Shown: positions 8,581-18,324, numbered from the stretch's first letter. The stretch: 33,917 nt of DNA from an uncultured Eubacterium sp. (GCA_937894585.1 CALBGO010000008.1:1-33917), one strand, 5' to 3'. Notes: generated by a model from the sequence alone, not told the origin. Numbers and translations: made by a program.

Positions 8581-9825
8581 ATGGACAGAAAAGAACGGCT
8601 TTTGGAGAATTATGCTGAATTGATTTTGAAGAGAGGAGTCGGCATTACTGAGGGTCAGATTCTGGTAGTAGAAGAAACTTCTGTAACTGCTATTGCTTTT
8701 TTGCGTATTTTGGCAAAGAAAGCTTATGAACTTGGCGCAAAGGATGTGGTAATACACTTTGCGGACCAGGAGCTAACAAAGATTCGGCTGAATCATGTTT
8801 CCGATCAGACGTTATCTGAAGTGCCGGACTGGTGGGCAGATTCCAGAACCTATTACGCAGATAAAGATGCCTGCTTTTTGCGGCTGAATAATGATGCGCC
8901 GGACGGCCTTGCCGAAGTGGATGAAGAGAAATTGGCCTTGTGGAAGGCAGCAACATTGGAGCCGCTGAAAGATCTTGGATTTATCAAGAAGGATAATCGG
9001 GTGAAATGGAGTGCTTCTGCCGTTGCAGGCGAAGCGTGGGCGATGAAAGTATTTCCGGATAAAACACCTGAAGATGCGATGGACGCTCTTTGGGAAGCGA
9101 TTTTTAAGAGTTGTTATGTGACAGAAGAGAGCGGAATAAAAGGATGGGATGCACATATTCGGGAAATGCGTGAAAATGTGGAAAAGATCAATGCTCTGAA
9201 GGTGCGTAGTCTTCATTTTACCAATAGTTTAGGAACCGATTTAACACTGGAGATTTGTGATGACACTATTTTTACCGGAGGCATTTGCCATTGCCCTGAG
9301 CCGGATGGTGAGCTTTTTGCGCCGAATATTCCAACTGAGGAAATCCTGTCTTCGGTACATAGAGACAAGGTGAATGGTGTAGTTTACAGTGCAATGCCTT
9401 TTGTACATGCCGGCAATATCATTGATGGTATGCGACTGGTGTTCAAAGACGGCAAGGTTACAGAGTACAGTGCAAAGGTTGGAGAAGATATTCTGCGGGG
9501 TATTTTAGAAACCGATGAAGGCGCAAGTCATCTGGGAGAAGTTGCACTGGTACCTTTTGACTCACCGATCAACCAAATGGGAATTCTGTTCTATAACACC
9601 CTGTTTGACGAAAATGCTTCCTGCCACTTAGCTTTGGGTGCAGGATATTCAGATATGATTTTAGGAGAGGACCGCAGTCAGGAAGCCTTGGCAAAGAAAG
9701 GACTGAATCTTTCTTCCATTCATGTGGATTTTATGTTCGGTACGGAAGATTTGAAATGTACGGTTATTGGAGAAGACGGAGCCGAAACAGAGATATTCCG
9801 TGACGGGAAGTTCTGTCTTGTATAA
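8581..9825 (+). CDS. Aminopeptidase, peptidase family M29
   Basis: The 414-residue protein matches the AmpS/PepS/aminopeptidase T family (M29), cytoplasmic two-metal aminopeptidases that remove N-terminal residues from short peptides. It starts with the typical MDRKERLLENYAELILKRGV and carries the C-terminal metal-ligand region: NIPTEEI, the GASHLGEVALVP segment, then NASCHLALGAGY with the conserved His. Length is normal. Its ATG abuts the ATPase stop codon and uses AAGGAG located inside the ATPase gene, so it is translationally coupled to the transporter operon. Its likely job is to hydrolyse imported peptides at once. Confidence 0.93.
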   Translation: MDRKERLLENYAELILKRGVGITEGQILVVEETSVTAIAFLRILAKKAYELGAKDVVIHFADQELTKIRLNHVSDQTLSEVPDWWADSRTYYADKDACFLRLNNDAPDGLAEVDEEKLALWKAATLEPLKDLGFIKKDNRVKWSASAVAGEAWAMKVFPDKTPEDAMDALWEAIFKSCYVTEESGIKGWDAHIREMRENVEKINALKVRSLHFTNSLGTDLTLEICDDTIFTGGICHCPEPDGELFAPNIPTEEILSSVHRDKVNGVVYSAMPFVHAGNIIDGMRLVFKDGKVTEYSAKVGEDILRGILETDEGASHLGEVALVPFDSPINQMGILFYNTLFDENASCHLALGAGYSDMILGEDRSQEALAKKGLNLSSIHVDFMFGTEDLKCTVIGEDGAETEIFRDGKFCLV

Positions 9826-9843
9826 AACCGTCTAAATCTCTCC

Positions 9844-9872
9844 TTGTATTTTTCGTTTTTTTGGAATAATAT
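9844..9872 (+). promoter_or_regulatory. Probable promoter of the M18 aminopeptidase gene
   Basis: TTGTAT (9844-9849), 17 bp, TAATAT (9867-9872) lies in the 83-bp gap before the M18 gene, suggesting that gene can be expressed apart from the transporter operon. Confidence 0.5.
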
Positions 9873-9908
9873 AAGAAGTGTATAGATTGAAAAAAGGAGT
9901 GGTGACAG

Positions 9909-11288
9909 ATGGAACGACCGAACGCTTGGAACAGCTATGACGAAAGCGCACTCAGCCGGATGGAGGAACTCTGTGCTGAATATAAAAACTTTCTGGATAA
10001 AGGCAAAACAGAAAGAGAGTGCGCGGATTTAACTGTGGAAATGGCGGAAGCCGCAGGCTACAGAAATCTTGAGGATGTGATTGCAAAAGGCGAAACGCTG
10101 AAAACAGGAGATAAGGTTTATGCAGTCTGCATGGGTAAATCTGTAGTTCTGTTCAATATAGGCAAAAGAGATATCCAAGAAGGAATGAATATTTTAGGCG
10201 CGCATATCGACTCGCCGAGACTGGATGTAAAACAGAATCCTCTTTATGAAGATTCAGATTTTGCTTATCTGGATACTCACTATTACGGCGGAGTTAAAAA
10301 GTATCAGTGGGTTGCGCTGCCTCTTGCAATTCACGGCGTAGTGGTGAAAAAAGACGGTACGGTAGTGAATGTTGTCATTGGCGAGGACGATAACGATCCT
10401 GTAGTGGGAGTTACCGACCTTTTGATTCATCTGGCGGCAAAGCAGCTGGAGAAAAAAGCCGGTGTGGTGATTGAAGGTGAGAAGCTGGATGTTCTGATCG
10501 GCAGCAGACCACTTGCAGGAGAGGAAAAGGACGCCGTACAGGCAAATATTTTGAAGCTTTTGAAGGAAAAATACGATATTGAGGAAGAAGATTTTCTTTC
10601 GGCGGAACTGGAAGTCGTACCTGCGGGAAAGGCGCGTGATGCTGGACTTGACCGGAGTATGATTATGGCTTACGGACAGGATGACAGAGTTTGTGCATTT
10701 ACTTCGTTAAAAGCTATGCTTGCGGTTTCCGATGTAGAGAAGACATCTTGCTGTATCCTGGTTGATAAGGAAGAAATAGGCAGTGTGGGTGCAACCGGTA
10801 TGGAATCTAAATTCTTTGAAAATATGGTTGCAGAACTCTTGGACAGAATGGGACAGTACAGTGAATTGAAACTGCGCAGAGTACTGGCAAATTCCAAAAT
10901 GCTGTCATCTGATGTGAACGCAGCCTATGATCCTCTGTTTCCGGAAGCCTTTGAGAGAAAAAATACTTCTTTTGCAGGCAGAGGTATGGTTTTCAGCAAG
11001 TTCACCGGCGCTCGCGGTAAATCCGGCTCCAACGATGCCAATGCGGAATACATTGCAGACATCAGAAGGATTATGGATGAAGCAAAAGTGCATTATCAGC
11101 TTGCTGAATTGGGTAAAGTTGATGTCGGCGGCGGCGGAACGATTGCGTACATTCTGGCGCTTTACGGTATGGAGGTCATCGACTGCGGCGTTGCGGTGCT
11201 CAATATGCATGCGCCTTGGGAAGTAACCAGCAAAGCCGATGTTTATGAAACAGAAAGAGGTTACGAAGCCTTCCTGAGAAATATGTAA
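9909..11288 (+). CDS. Aminopeptidase, peptidase family M18
   Basis: The 459-residue protein is an aminopeptidase I-type (M18) zinc enzyme, usually a dodecameric cytoplasmic tetrahedron. Metal and catalytic motifs are visible: GAHIDSPRLD (His-x-Asp, about residues 97-106), CCILVDKEEIGSVGATG (Glu pair, about residues 280-296) and the C-terminal LNMHAPWEVTSKADV with the last metal His. The middle domain typical of M18 is present. The ATG follows AAAGGAGTGG. Family members prefer acidic or neutral N-terminal residues; specificity here is unknown. It follows the M29 gene and joins a set of peptidases around the peptide importer. Confidence 0.94.
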   Translation: MERPNAWNSYDESALSRMEELCAEYKNFLDKGKTERECADLTVEMAEAAGYRNLEDVIAKGETLKTGDKVYAVCMGKSVVLFNIGKRDIQEGMNILGAHIDSPRLDVKQNPLYEDSDFAYLDTHYYGGVKKYQWVALPLAIHGVVVKKDGTVVNVVIGEDDNDPVVGVTDLLIHLAAKQLEKKAGVVIEGEKLDVLIGSRPLAGEEKDAVQANILKLLKEKYDIEEEDFLSAELEVVPAGKARDAGLDRSMIMAYGQDDRVCAFTSLKAMLAVSDVEKTSCCILVDKEEIGSVGATGMESKFFENMVAELLDRMGQYSELKLRRVLANSKMLSSDVNAAYDPLFPEAFERKNTSFAGRGMVFSKFTGARGKSGSNDANAEYIADIRRIMDEAKVHYQLAELGKVDVGGGGTIAYILALYGMEVIDCGVAVLNMHAPWEVTSKADVYETERGYEAFLRNM

Positions 11289-11303
11289 TTCCACGAAAGG
11301 CAT

Positions 11304-11327
11304 GTGCGGCAGTCAGACTGCACGGCA
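11304..11327 (+). terminator. Hairpin after the M18 gene
   Basis: GCAGTC-A-GACTGC (11309-11321) is a perfect dyad with flanking GTGC (11304-11307) and GCAC (11324-11327). It is followed by TTTAAGTAAA rather than a clean T-tract, so it could be a weak terminator or an operator. Confidence 0.35.
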
Positions 11328-11411
11328 CTTTAAGTAAATAAAAGAAAAAATGATAAATTCAGGCTCCGGCGGTTAAACTATCATCAGTTTGACAAAAAGG
11401 AGCTTGTTTTT

Positions 11412-12293
11412 ATGTGGTTGTTACTTGCGGTGCTTTCTACCCTGTTTATCGGGGTTTCCTCTATACTATCGAAAATCGGAATTAAGGATGCGGACCCCTA
11501 TGTGACCGGAGCAGTAACGAATACAGTGCTTTTGGCAGCTTTTGCAGTAACTGCGGCGTTTACCGAAAGTTTCGGTCAGGTACAGGATATGGGATTCGGC
11601 ACATGGGTTTCTGTGGCTGCGTCCGGCATTGTGCTTTCTGTATCATGGGCTTTTTATTTTCTCGGATTGAAAGGCGGCAGCATCAGTGTGTTTTTAGCGA
11701 TTCAGAGCCTTACTATTGTATTTTCTATGGTGCTGTGTGCTGTCGTTCTCGGTGAGAAAATCACCGGTTTTATGGTTTTCGGGGCGGTTATGATTGCGGC
11801 GGGAACTGTTTTAATGATGAAAAGGGAAGAGATTGAAGCCCTGAAAGGAAAGGGGATTTGGAGGGGAGAGCAGCGATGGATTCTCTTTGCGGGGCTGTCC
11901 GCGGTGTTTGCTTCTGTTTCTTATGTAATTGTAAAAGTCGATACTGCACCCATTGACACCAATGTGACTTCGACCTTTCGGTATCTGATTGTAGTGACGG
12001 CACTGTGGGTTTTATTGTTTACAAAGAAAAGGCAGAGTCAGTTTGCCCGAATCGGCGGAAGGACTTGGGTTTTTATTCTTCTGGGTGCGACTGCTTCGGG
12101 CGCCGGACATGTGCTTGTATATAAGGCGCTGTTTCTTGGAAAGGCCGCGGTGATTATGACGATTTACAGAATGGGTATGGTGATTTCCATTATCCTTTCC
12201 CGCATTTTCCTGAAAGAAAAGCTGAGCAAAAAAGGCTGGGCGGGGTTTTGCCTGCTTGCAGCCGGCGTAGCGGTATTTGCCATGGGGAGATAG
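11412..12293 (+). CDS. EamA/DMT-family transporter
   Basis: The 293-residue protein is a ten-helix drug/metabolite-superfamily carrier with two EamA repeats: the first begins WLLLAVLSTLFIGVSSILSK and ends VMIAAGTVLMM, the second begins about residue 155 (WILFAGLSAVFASVSYVIVK) and ends GFCLLAAGVAVFAMG. Family members export or import amino acids, nucleotides and other small solutes; the substrate here is unknown. The ATG follows AAAAAGGAG. It stands between the M18 peptidase and serine dehydratase genes, so an amino-acid export role is possible but only by context. Confidence 0.88.
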   Translation: MWLLLAVLSTLFIGVSSILSKIGIKDADPYVTGAVTNTVLLAAFAVTAAFTESFGQVQDMGFGTWVSVAASGIVLSVSWAFYFLGLKGGSISVFLAIQSLTIVFSMVLCAVVLGEKITGFMVFGAVMIAAGTVLMMKREEIEALKGKGIWRGEQRWILFAGLSAVFASVSYVIVKVDTAPIDTNVTSTFRYLIVVTALWVLLFTKKRQSQFARIGGRTWVFILLGATASGAGHVLVYKALFLGKAAVIMTIYRMGMVISIILSRIFLKEKLSKKGWAGFCLLAAGVAVFAMGR

Positions 12294-12378
12294 ATTCGGA
12301 AAGAAATTTTGATGCGCAGGCGCAGTGCCGTCGGGACTTGTTCTTGTAAAGCCTCTTTTCTCCGTTAAAGCAGGTATA

Positions 12379-12407
12379 TTGACATCTTACGCAGATTGAT
12401 TTAGGAT
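12379..12407 (+). promoter_or_regulatory. Probable promoter of the L-serine dehydratase gene
   Basis: TTGACA (12379-12384), 17 bp, TAGGAT (12402-12407) gives an exact -35 box and a partial -10 box. The resulting leader would be about 125 nt, with CGGCA (from about 12453) and TGCCG (about 12498-12502) able to close a stem. I recognise no known riboswitch in it. Confidence 0.5.
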
Positions 12408-12539
12408 TTTCTCATAGATATTTTGAGACGATTTGCAAGGTATACGGACGGAAACGGCAGTTAATTTCCGCTTCGCAGAATCGGTGCAGGGCTGAAATGC
12501 CGAAAGACCGCCGGATTACTATGGAACAGGAGTTATATT

Positions 12540-13742
12540 ATGGAATCATTAAAAGAATTATATAGAATCGGGCGGGGACCGTCCAGTTCTCACACGATTG
12601 CGCCGACCGGTGCGGCGGAGATTTTTCTGAAAGAGTATCCGGATGCGTTCAGCTATCGGGTAACCCTATACGGTTCTCTTTCCAAAACCGGAAAAGGACA
12701 TATGACGGATATTGCCGTTTTAGATGTGTTGGGGCATAAAAAATGCGAGATTGTTTTCAGCGATAAACAGGAGGAACTTCCGCATCCCAATACTATGTTT
12801 TTTGAAGCTCTGAATGAAGAAGGACAAACCGTCGGAGAGATGGAGGTTTACAGTGTCGGCGGCGGCCGGATTGCAATTAAAGGGCGAAAAGCGGAGCAGG
12901 CGCAGGATGTGTATCCTCTTGAATCTTTCGAGGAAATCAGAGCATATTGTCTGAAAAACGACCTTCGTCTCTGTGATTATGTATACGAAACTGAGGGCGA
13001 AGAAATTAAAGAGTATCTGCTCAAAATCTGGAAGCAGATGCAGGAGACTATTCGTAAAGGCCTTGAAACAGACGGTATTCTTCAGGGAGGTCTTGAGGTG
13101 CAGCGAAAAGCCAGATTTTTGTATCGTCAGAATCATATTGATGAAAGTCCGCAAACCAGGGAAAATCGTCTGGTATGCTCTTTTGCTTATGCTGTCAGTG
13201 AGGAAAATGCCGACGGAGGTATGATTGTTACAGCTCCGACCTGCGGTGCCAGCGGTGTGGTTCCGGCAACTTTGTATTACATGCAGAAGACTCGTCACTT
13301 TTCTGATGAACAGATTACAGATGCACTGGCAACAGCAGGACTAATCGGCAATCTGATTAAGACCAATGCTTCTATCAGCGGCGCAGAATGCGGCTGTCAG
13401 GCGGAAGTGGGAAGCGCATGCTCTATGGCGGCGGCAGGACTTGGGGAACTGTTCGGTATGGAAATCGATCAGATCGAATATGCGGCGGAGGTTGCGATGG
13501 AACACCATTTGGGACTGACCTGCGATCCGATCAGCGGACTTGTGCAGATTCCTTGTATCGAGAGGAATGCGGTAGCAGCTATGCGGGCAATCAATGCGCT
13601 CAGTTTGGCAAACTTTTTGACTCACACGAGAAAAATTTCTTTTGATGTGGTGGTAAAGACTATGTACGAAACCGGCTGCGATCTGTTCAGCAAATATCGG
13701 GAAACGAGCGAAGGCGGGCTTGCAAAGACTTATTTTGAGTAA
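12540..13742 (+). CDS. sdaA: L-serine dehydratase, iron-sulfur dependent, single chain
   Basis: The enzyme deaminates L-serine to pyruvate and ammonia using an oxygen-sensitive [4Fe-4S] cluster. The 400-residue chain fuses the beta (regulatory) domain, which begins with the conserved YRIGRGPSSSHTIAPTGAA (about residues 8-26), to the alpha (catalytic) domain, seen as MIVTAPTCGASGVVPATLYY, ISGAECGCQAEVGSACSMAA and LTCDPISGLVQIPCIERNAV. The cysteines in the last two segments are the family's cluster ligands. The ATG follows ACAGGAG. Pyruvate from serine feeds directly into fermentation, which fits the peptide-degrading neighbourhood. Confidence 0.94.
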   Translation: MESLKELYRIGRGPSSSHTIAPTGAAEIFLKEYPDAFSYRVTLYGSLSKTGKGHMTDIAVLDVLGHKKCEIVFSDKQEELPHPNTMFFEALNEEGQTVGEMEVYSVGGGRIAIKGRKAEQAQDVYPLESFEEIRAYCLKNDLRLCDYVYETEGEEIKEYLLKIWKQMQETIRKGLETDGILQGGLEVQRKARFLYRQNHIDESPQTRENRLVCSFAYAVSEENADGGMIVTAPTCGASGVVPATLYYMQKTRHFSDEQITDALATAGLIGNLIKTNASISGAECGCQAEVGSACSMAAAGLGELFGMEIDQIEYAAEVAMEHHLGLTCDPISGLVQIPCIERNAVAAMRAINALSLANFLTHTRKISFDVVVKTMYETGCDLFSKYRETSEGGLAKTYFE

Positions 13743-13904
13743 ACTTTACAGCTGTAGGGACAGTAAGAACGGTATCCCGGAATTTCAGAAAAAAGTTATG
13801 GGAATGAAAATTTTGCGAAGGGTTGTATCGGGAGAGAAAAATGGTGCAATAAAAACAGAATAAAATGTTTCAACGGAAGATAATTTGAAAGGTGTGGAAT
13901 TTTT

Positions 13905-15392
13905 ATGCCGTGTACAACAATTTTAATCGGTAAAGATGCAAGCTATGACGGTTCGACTATTGTAGCGAGAAATGAAGACTCGTCGGCGGAAGGCTTTGAT
14001 GCGAAGCGTTTTGCGGTGATGAAGCCGCAGGAGCAGCCAAAAGTATATAAATCTGTGATTTCTCATGTGGAAATTCCGCTTCCGGAAAATCCGATGCGGT
14101 ATACCTATATGCCGAACACCGATGATTCGGAGGGTGTCTGGGGCGCCTGCGGTGTAAATGAAAAGAATGTTTCCATGTCTGCGACGGAAACGATTACGAC
14201 CAATGCGGGAACGGCGGGGGCAGATCCTTTTGTGGTTTATCGGGAGAGTAAAAACGGAGAGCCGGAAGTCCCGGGAGGAATCGGAGAGGAAGATATGGTG
14301 ACGATTACACTGCCGTATATTTCTTCTGCCAGAGAGGGGGTAAAACGGCTGGGAAGCCTTCTTAAAACCTACGGAACCTATGAAATGAACGGAATCGCAT
14401 TCCAGGATGCGGAAGAAATATGGTGGCTGGAAACCATAGGCGGTCATCACTGGATCGCGAAGAGAGTGCCGGATAACGCCTATGTTGTAATGCCTAACCA
14501 GTTGGGAATCGATTCTTTTGATTTTGACGATGCTTACGGTGAGGAAAAAGAACATATGTGTTCCGAAGATCTCAGAGACTTTGTGAAGGCGTATCACCTT
14601 GACCTGCGTATGAATCAAGAAGAACCTTTTAATCCGAGAGACGCCTTCGGTTCTCACGACGACTCCGACCATATTTATAATACGCCGCGGGCATGGACGA
14701 TGCTCAGATATTTGAATCCCCACACATTCGTATGGGATGGCGAAGCTGCCGATTACAGACCGGAAGATAACAATCTGCCGTGGTCTATGATTCCGGAGAA
14801 GAAAATCACAATCGAAGATGTGAAGAGGATTCTTTCGGATCATTATCAGGGAACGCCTTATGATGTTTACGGAAAGGATAAAGACAGAAACCTATCCGGA
14901 AAATACAGACCGATTGGAATCAACAGAAACAATGTTCTCGGTCTGGTGCAGATCAGACCGTATATGCCGGATGAACTTAAGTCGCTGCAATGGATGGCAT
15001 TTGGCAGCAATGTGTTTAATGCTGTGATTCCGCTCTATACGATGATCGAAAAGACACCGGACTATCTGGGCAGAATTTATAAAAAGCCGACGACAGCCAA
15101 TTTTTACTGGGCCAACAGAATTATCGGCGCTCTGGCAGACGCCCATTTCGGAGAAAATGCTTCTCATATTGAGCGGTATCAGAACAAGGTAAGCCGTAAG
15201 GCTCATGAGCTGATTCGAGAATTCGACAGCGCCTTTTTGGAGACGCAGCCGGGAAACAGGGAGGAGTTTTTAGAAAACGCCAATCAGGAAATTTCCGATT
15301 GGGTAGAGGCAGAAACAGCGGATGTTCTGGATAAGGTGCTGTATACCACAAGCTGCATGATGAAAAACGGATTTTCCAGAGGCGATTCGTAA
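13905..15392 (+). CDS. pepD: Dipeptidase, peptidase family C69 (PepD type)
   Basis: The 495-residue protein is an N-terminal-nucleophile hydrolase of the C69 family. The N-terminus MPCTTILIGKDASYDGSTIV places Cys3 as the probable nucleophile, with ARNEDS following as in lactobacillar PepD; this short leader means only two residues need be removed. Other family segments are GVNEKNVSMSATETITTN and the later NNVLGLVQIRPYMP. No signal peptide is seen, so it should be cytoplasmic. The ATG follows AAAGGTG. Broad-specificity dipeptide hydrolysis would complete breakdown begun by the M29 and M18 enzymes. Confidence 0.92.
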   Translation: MPCTTILIGKDASYDGSTIVARNEDSSAEGFDAKRFAVMKPQEQPKVYKSVISHVEIPLPENPMRYTYMPNTDDSEGVWGACGVNEKNVSMSATETITTNAGTAGADPFVVYRESKNGEPEVPGGIGEEDMVTITLPYISSAREGVKRLGSLLKTYGTYEMNGIAFQDAEEIWWLETIGGHHWIAKRVPDNAYVVMPNQLGIDSFDFDDAYGEEKEHMCSEDLRDFVKAYHLDLRMNQEEPFNPRDAFGSHDDSDHIYNTPRAWTMLRYLNPHTFVWDGEAADYRPEDNNLPWSMIPEKKITIEDVKRILSDHYQGTPYDVYGKDKDRNLSGKYRPIGINRNNVLGLVQIRPYMPDELKSLQWMAFGSNVFNAVIPLYTMIEKTPDYLGRIYKKPTTANFYWANRIIGALADAHFGENASHIERYQNKVSRKAHELIREFDSAFLETQPGNREEFLENANQEISDWVEAETADVLDKVLYTTSCMMKNGFSRGDS

Positions 15393-15456
15393 AGAGAAAA
15401 GGACTCTGGGAAAGAAAGCTGACAGAAACGGGTTTTAACCGAAGTTATCATAACAG

Positions 15457-15507
15457 AAAAGGGGACATACTGTGAACGAAATTTCCGTTCAGGTAATGTC
15501 CCTTTTT
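15457..15507. terminator. Bidirectional terminator between C69 and AEC genes
   Basis: AAAAGGGGACAT (15457-15468) pairs with ATGTCCCTTTTT (15496-15507), with an inner GTGAACG/CGTTCA stem. A-rich and T-rich flanks allow it to end transcription from both convergent genes. Confidence 0.85.
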
Positions 15508-15539
15508 GTATAGTACATTTTAGTTTAGTTTAAGTGGGG

Positions 15540-16493
15540 TTACAGGTAAAGTTCCATCAGTATCATAGCTGCTGCGGGCAGGGTTGCCATGGAAAACAGG
15601 GTGGTGACAGCAACGCCTTCCGCAACCAAAGAAGCGTTTTTTCCTTCTTTTGCAGCCATAGCGGTGCTGATGACTGCGCACGGGAAGCAGGAGGCGAAAA
15701 CCAAAATCAGCTTGCTTTCATTCATCAGAGGCAGCCAGTTGACTGCAAGGAAAGTCAGAATCGGCATCAGAACCACGTTGGCAAGACAGGCAATCATCAG
15801 TTTATGATCTTTGAATACTTTTTTCAGATCGCTTCCCGCAAGCTGAATTCCCACTACAATCATAGACACCGGAATGGTGGCGTTTGCGATGGTGTCAAAG
15901 AACTCAAAGAGTGTAGAAGGCATTTGAAAGCCAGTAATCAGTATGGCAAGACCGATGAGCAGGGCATAAGTATTGTTGTTGAGCAGCGGGCGGATGACAT
16001 CCATCAGTCCGGTCTTTTTTCTGTGACCGTAGTTCATCTGAAGAATTGCACCGAAATACAGGTAGATATTCAGGATAATATTTTGAATCACCATAAGAAA
16101 GAAGAAATGGTCTCCGAAAATTGCTTTCGTGATGGGAAAACCCATGAATCCCGTATTGACCGCAGTCATTACTACCATCATTACACCCCGATCTTCGAAA
16201 GGCTCATAGCGCAGTGCTTTGACAATCAGAAAAGAAACACCGGCGGCGGCGAGAAAAAATACAGAGGCACCGATGAGAATTTCGGCGGCTTGTCTGACCG
16301 TATCCTGAGACAGGGACTGAGAAGACATAGAGGATATGATCAGACAGGGATTGGTAATAGTCAGAATCAGATTTACAAGGTACTGATTGGACTCTGCGGG
16401 AAGGATATTTTTTTTACTTGCAAGATAGCCGACAGCGACCATACAGAAGATGGACGCTGTCTTCAAAAATACTGTTAACATTGAACGCTCCAA
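15540..16493 (-). CDS. AEC-family transporter (auxin efflux carrier superfamily)
   Basis: The 317-residue membrane protein has about ten helices and the AEC fold (PF03547): an N-terminal helix bundle with SNQYLVNLILTITNPCLIIS, the break-type segment NTGFMGFPITKAIFGDH in the middle, and a C-terminal bundle with CFPCAVISTAMAAKEGKNAS. Bacterial AEC proteins transport malate, malonate or other small organic acids; the substrate cannot be named here. The start may be the ATG at 16493 or an internal Met five residues in. It is the last gene of a minus-strand run with the Xaa-Pro peptidase, separated by 97 bp. Confidence 0.9.
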   Translation of the reverse strand: MERSMLTVFLKTASIFCMVAVGYLASKKNILPAESNQYLVNLILTITNPCLIISSMSSQSLSQDTVRQAAEILIGASVFFLAAAGVSFLIVKALRYEPFEDRGVMMVVMTAVNTGFMGFPITKAIFGDHFFFLMVIQNIILNIYLYFGAILQMNYGHRKKTGLMDVIRPLLNNNTYALLIGLAILITGFQMPSTLFEFFDTIANATIPVSMIVVGIQLAGSDLKKVFKDHKLMIACLANVVLMPILTFLAVNWLPLMNESKLILVFASCFPCAVISTAMAAKEGKNASLVAEGVAVTTLFSMATLPAAAMILMELYL

Positions 16494-16590
16494 ATTATAA
16501 ATTTTGTGTGGGTATTTGCGCGCAGTACTGCGGCTTAGATCTTTAAGGTTATTTTTACGGCTTTCGCCACAGCAAAAGGCGCGCCCTGCG

Positions 16591-18324
16591 CTACTTTACT
16601 GTAATCGGTGCAGTGGCTTCTTTCAGCCATTCGGCGGTTTCGGCAGATACCCGCGGCGCAATTTTTGCATAAACATCCCGGTGATATTCGTTAAGCCAGG
16701 AAAGCTCCATCGGCTTTAAAAGCTCGGGAAGGATTGCTTCTTTTTCGAAAGGGCAGTAAGTAATCGGAATGAAGCCGAAGGACCCTTGCGGAAGTTCTAC
16801 GCACTGAATTTCGTTTTCCAGGCGGATGCCGTATTTTCCTTCCAGATAAACTCCCGGCTCGTCGCTGGTGATTGAACCCGGATAAATCGGAAGATGACTG
16901 CCCGATTTCTGACTGATGGAATGAGGTCCTTCGTGGACGCTGAGCAGATGACCGACGCCGTGACCGGTGCCGTGGTTATAGTCAAGTCCCAGATCCGTAA
17001 GAGGCCGCCGTGCAAGCTCGTCAAGCTGTCCGCCGGTGGTTCCGGGAGGAAATGCTGCCATAGCAAGCTTGATGTGGCTGCGGAGCACGGCAGTGTAATG
17101 CTGTTTCATTTCTTCCGTTAAAGAACCAAGAGAGATGGTTCGGGTGATATCGGTGGTGCCGTCTTCGTATTGCCCGCCGGAATCTACCAGCAGGAAGCCT
17201 TCGGGTTTCAGGATTTTGTTTGTTTCCTCCGTGGCACTGTAATGAATGACTGCGCCGTTTTCCATATAACCGGCAATGGTGCTGAAGCTGAGATCATAGC
17301 AGCCTTCCTGCTCCATACGAAACTTTTCGAGGCGGTCCGCTGCGGAAATTTCTGTAATTGTTTCTCTTTCAATGTTCTGCTTGAGCCACCGGATGAAATT
17401 TACCATAGCCGCGCCGTCTTTCAGATGGGCGTTTTCGGTGGCGGCAAGCTCCGTATCGTTTTTTAACGATTTCATAAGCTCTGCGGGATTGCTGCTGTTG
17501 ATGATTTTCACATCTTCGGGGAGACTTTTTATCAGTGCATAGCTGACGATACCTTCATCCAGCAGAATACTGCCTGCGGGAAGTTTTTTGATGTCTTTAA
17601 AGATTTGAAAATACGGGAGGACTTCCCAATCATCCGCGCCTTCAAAGGATTTGTCCATAACATACAGACGGGCGCAATCCGCATTGATTAAGGCGAAAGA
17701 AAAGAATACAGGGGTGTTTTCCACATCTCTGCCCCGCAGATTCAAAAGCCATGCAATATCCTCAAGACTTGTAATCAGATGATAATCCGCCCCCTGTTGC
17801 CTCATAGAACTGCGGACTCTTTCAAGTTTGGATTCTGCGGATTCTCCCGTAACACTTTCCGGAAGGGAGTAGATTCTGCTCGGGCTGAGGGCGGGTCTGT
17901 CCTTCCAAATATCGCAGACAAGGTCCAGTTCGAAATTGACCTTCGCAGTTTTTTCAAGCTCGCAGCCGAAAGCGTAATCCACAACTCTGCCGTCAAAACC
18001 GATGACATCGGAGGGAGTGAGGCGGTCTGCCAGATATTCGGTAATGGAAGGAACTCCCGGCTGCCCTGATTTCATCAGACCGATACCTGATGAATCAAGC
18101 TGGTTCGCCGCCTGAAGAAAATATCTTCCGTCGGTCCATAAAAAAGCTTCCTGCTCTGTCACTGCCAGTGTGCCGGCGGAACCGGTAAAACCGGAGATGA
18201 ATTTCCGGCATTTGAAATAATCATTGACATATTCTGAACCGTGAAAGTCGGTAGTCGGAATTATATAAGCGCTGACACCCGCTTCTTTCATACGGGCGCG
18301 TAAATCGATAAGCTGCTGTCTCAT
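16591..18324 (-). CDS. pepP: Xaa-Pro aminopeptidase, peptidase family M24B
   Basis: The 577-residue cytoplasmic enzyme removes N-terminal residues that precede proline. It has the long three-part form: two creatinase-N-like domains (about residues 1-310) and a C-terminal pita-bread domain. Dinuclear metal ligands are visible: LVDSGGQYEDGTTDITRT (two Asp), HGTGHGVGHLLSVHEGP (His), and DEPGVYLEGKYGIRLENE (two Glu). The ATG at 18324 follows AAAGGAGG. It lies 23 bp after the Gx transporter gene, suggesting co-transcription, although the two functions are not obviously linked. It adds proline-specific capacity to the peptidase set. Confidence 0.94.
   Translation of the reverse strand: MRQQLIDLRARMKEAGVSAYIIPTTDFHGSEYVNDYFKCRKFISGFTGSAGTLAVTEQEAFLWTDGRYFLQAANQLDSSGIGLMKSGQPGVPSITEYLADRLTPSDVIGFDGRVVDYAFGCELEKTAKVNFELDLVCDIWKDRPALSPSRIYSLPESVTGESAESKLERVRSSMRQQGADYHLITSLEDIAWLLNLRGRDVENTPVFFSFALINADCARLYVMDKSFEGADDWEVLPYFQIFKDIKKLPAGSILLDEGIVSYALIKSLPEDVKIINSSNPAELMKSLKNDTELAATENAHLKDGAAMVNFIRWLKQNIERETITEISAADRLEKFRMEQEGCYDLSFSTIAGYMENGAVIHYSATEETNKILKPEGFLLVDSGGQYEDGTTDITRTISLGSLTEEMKQHYTAVLRSHIKLAMAAFPPGTTGGQLDELARRPLTDLGLDYNHGTGHGVGHLLSVHEGPHSISQKSGSHLPIYPGSITSDEPGVYLEGKYGIRLENEIQCVELPQGSFGFIPITYCPFEKEAILPELLKPMELSWLNEYHRDVYAKIAPRVSAETAEWLKEATAPITVK

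Noticed and set aside
12408..12539. Glycine or serine-sensing riboswitch or T-box before the L-serine dehydratase gene
   Set aside because: No matching conserved motifs and no terminator hairpin with T-tract were seen; only short CGGCA/TGCCG pairing.
16494..16590. Terminator between the Xaa-Pro peptidase and AEC genes
   Set aside because: A CGCC/GGCG hairpin can be drawn, but it has no following T-tract on the relevant strand.
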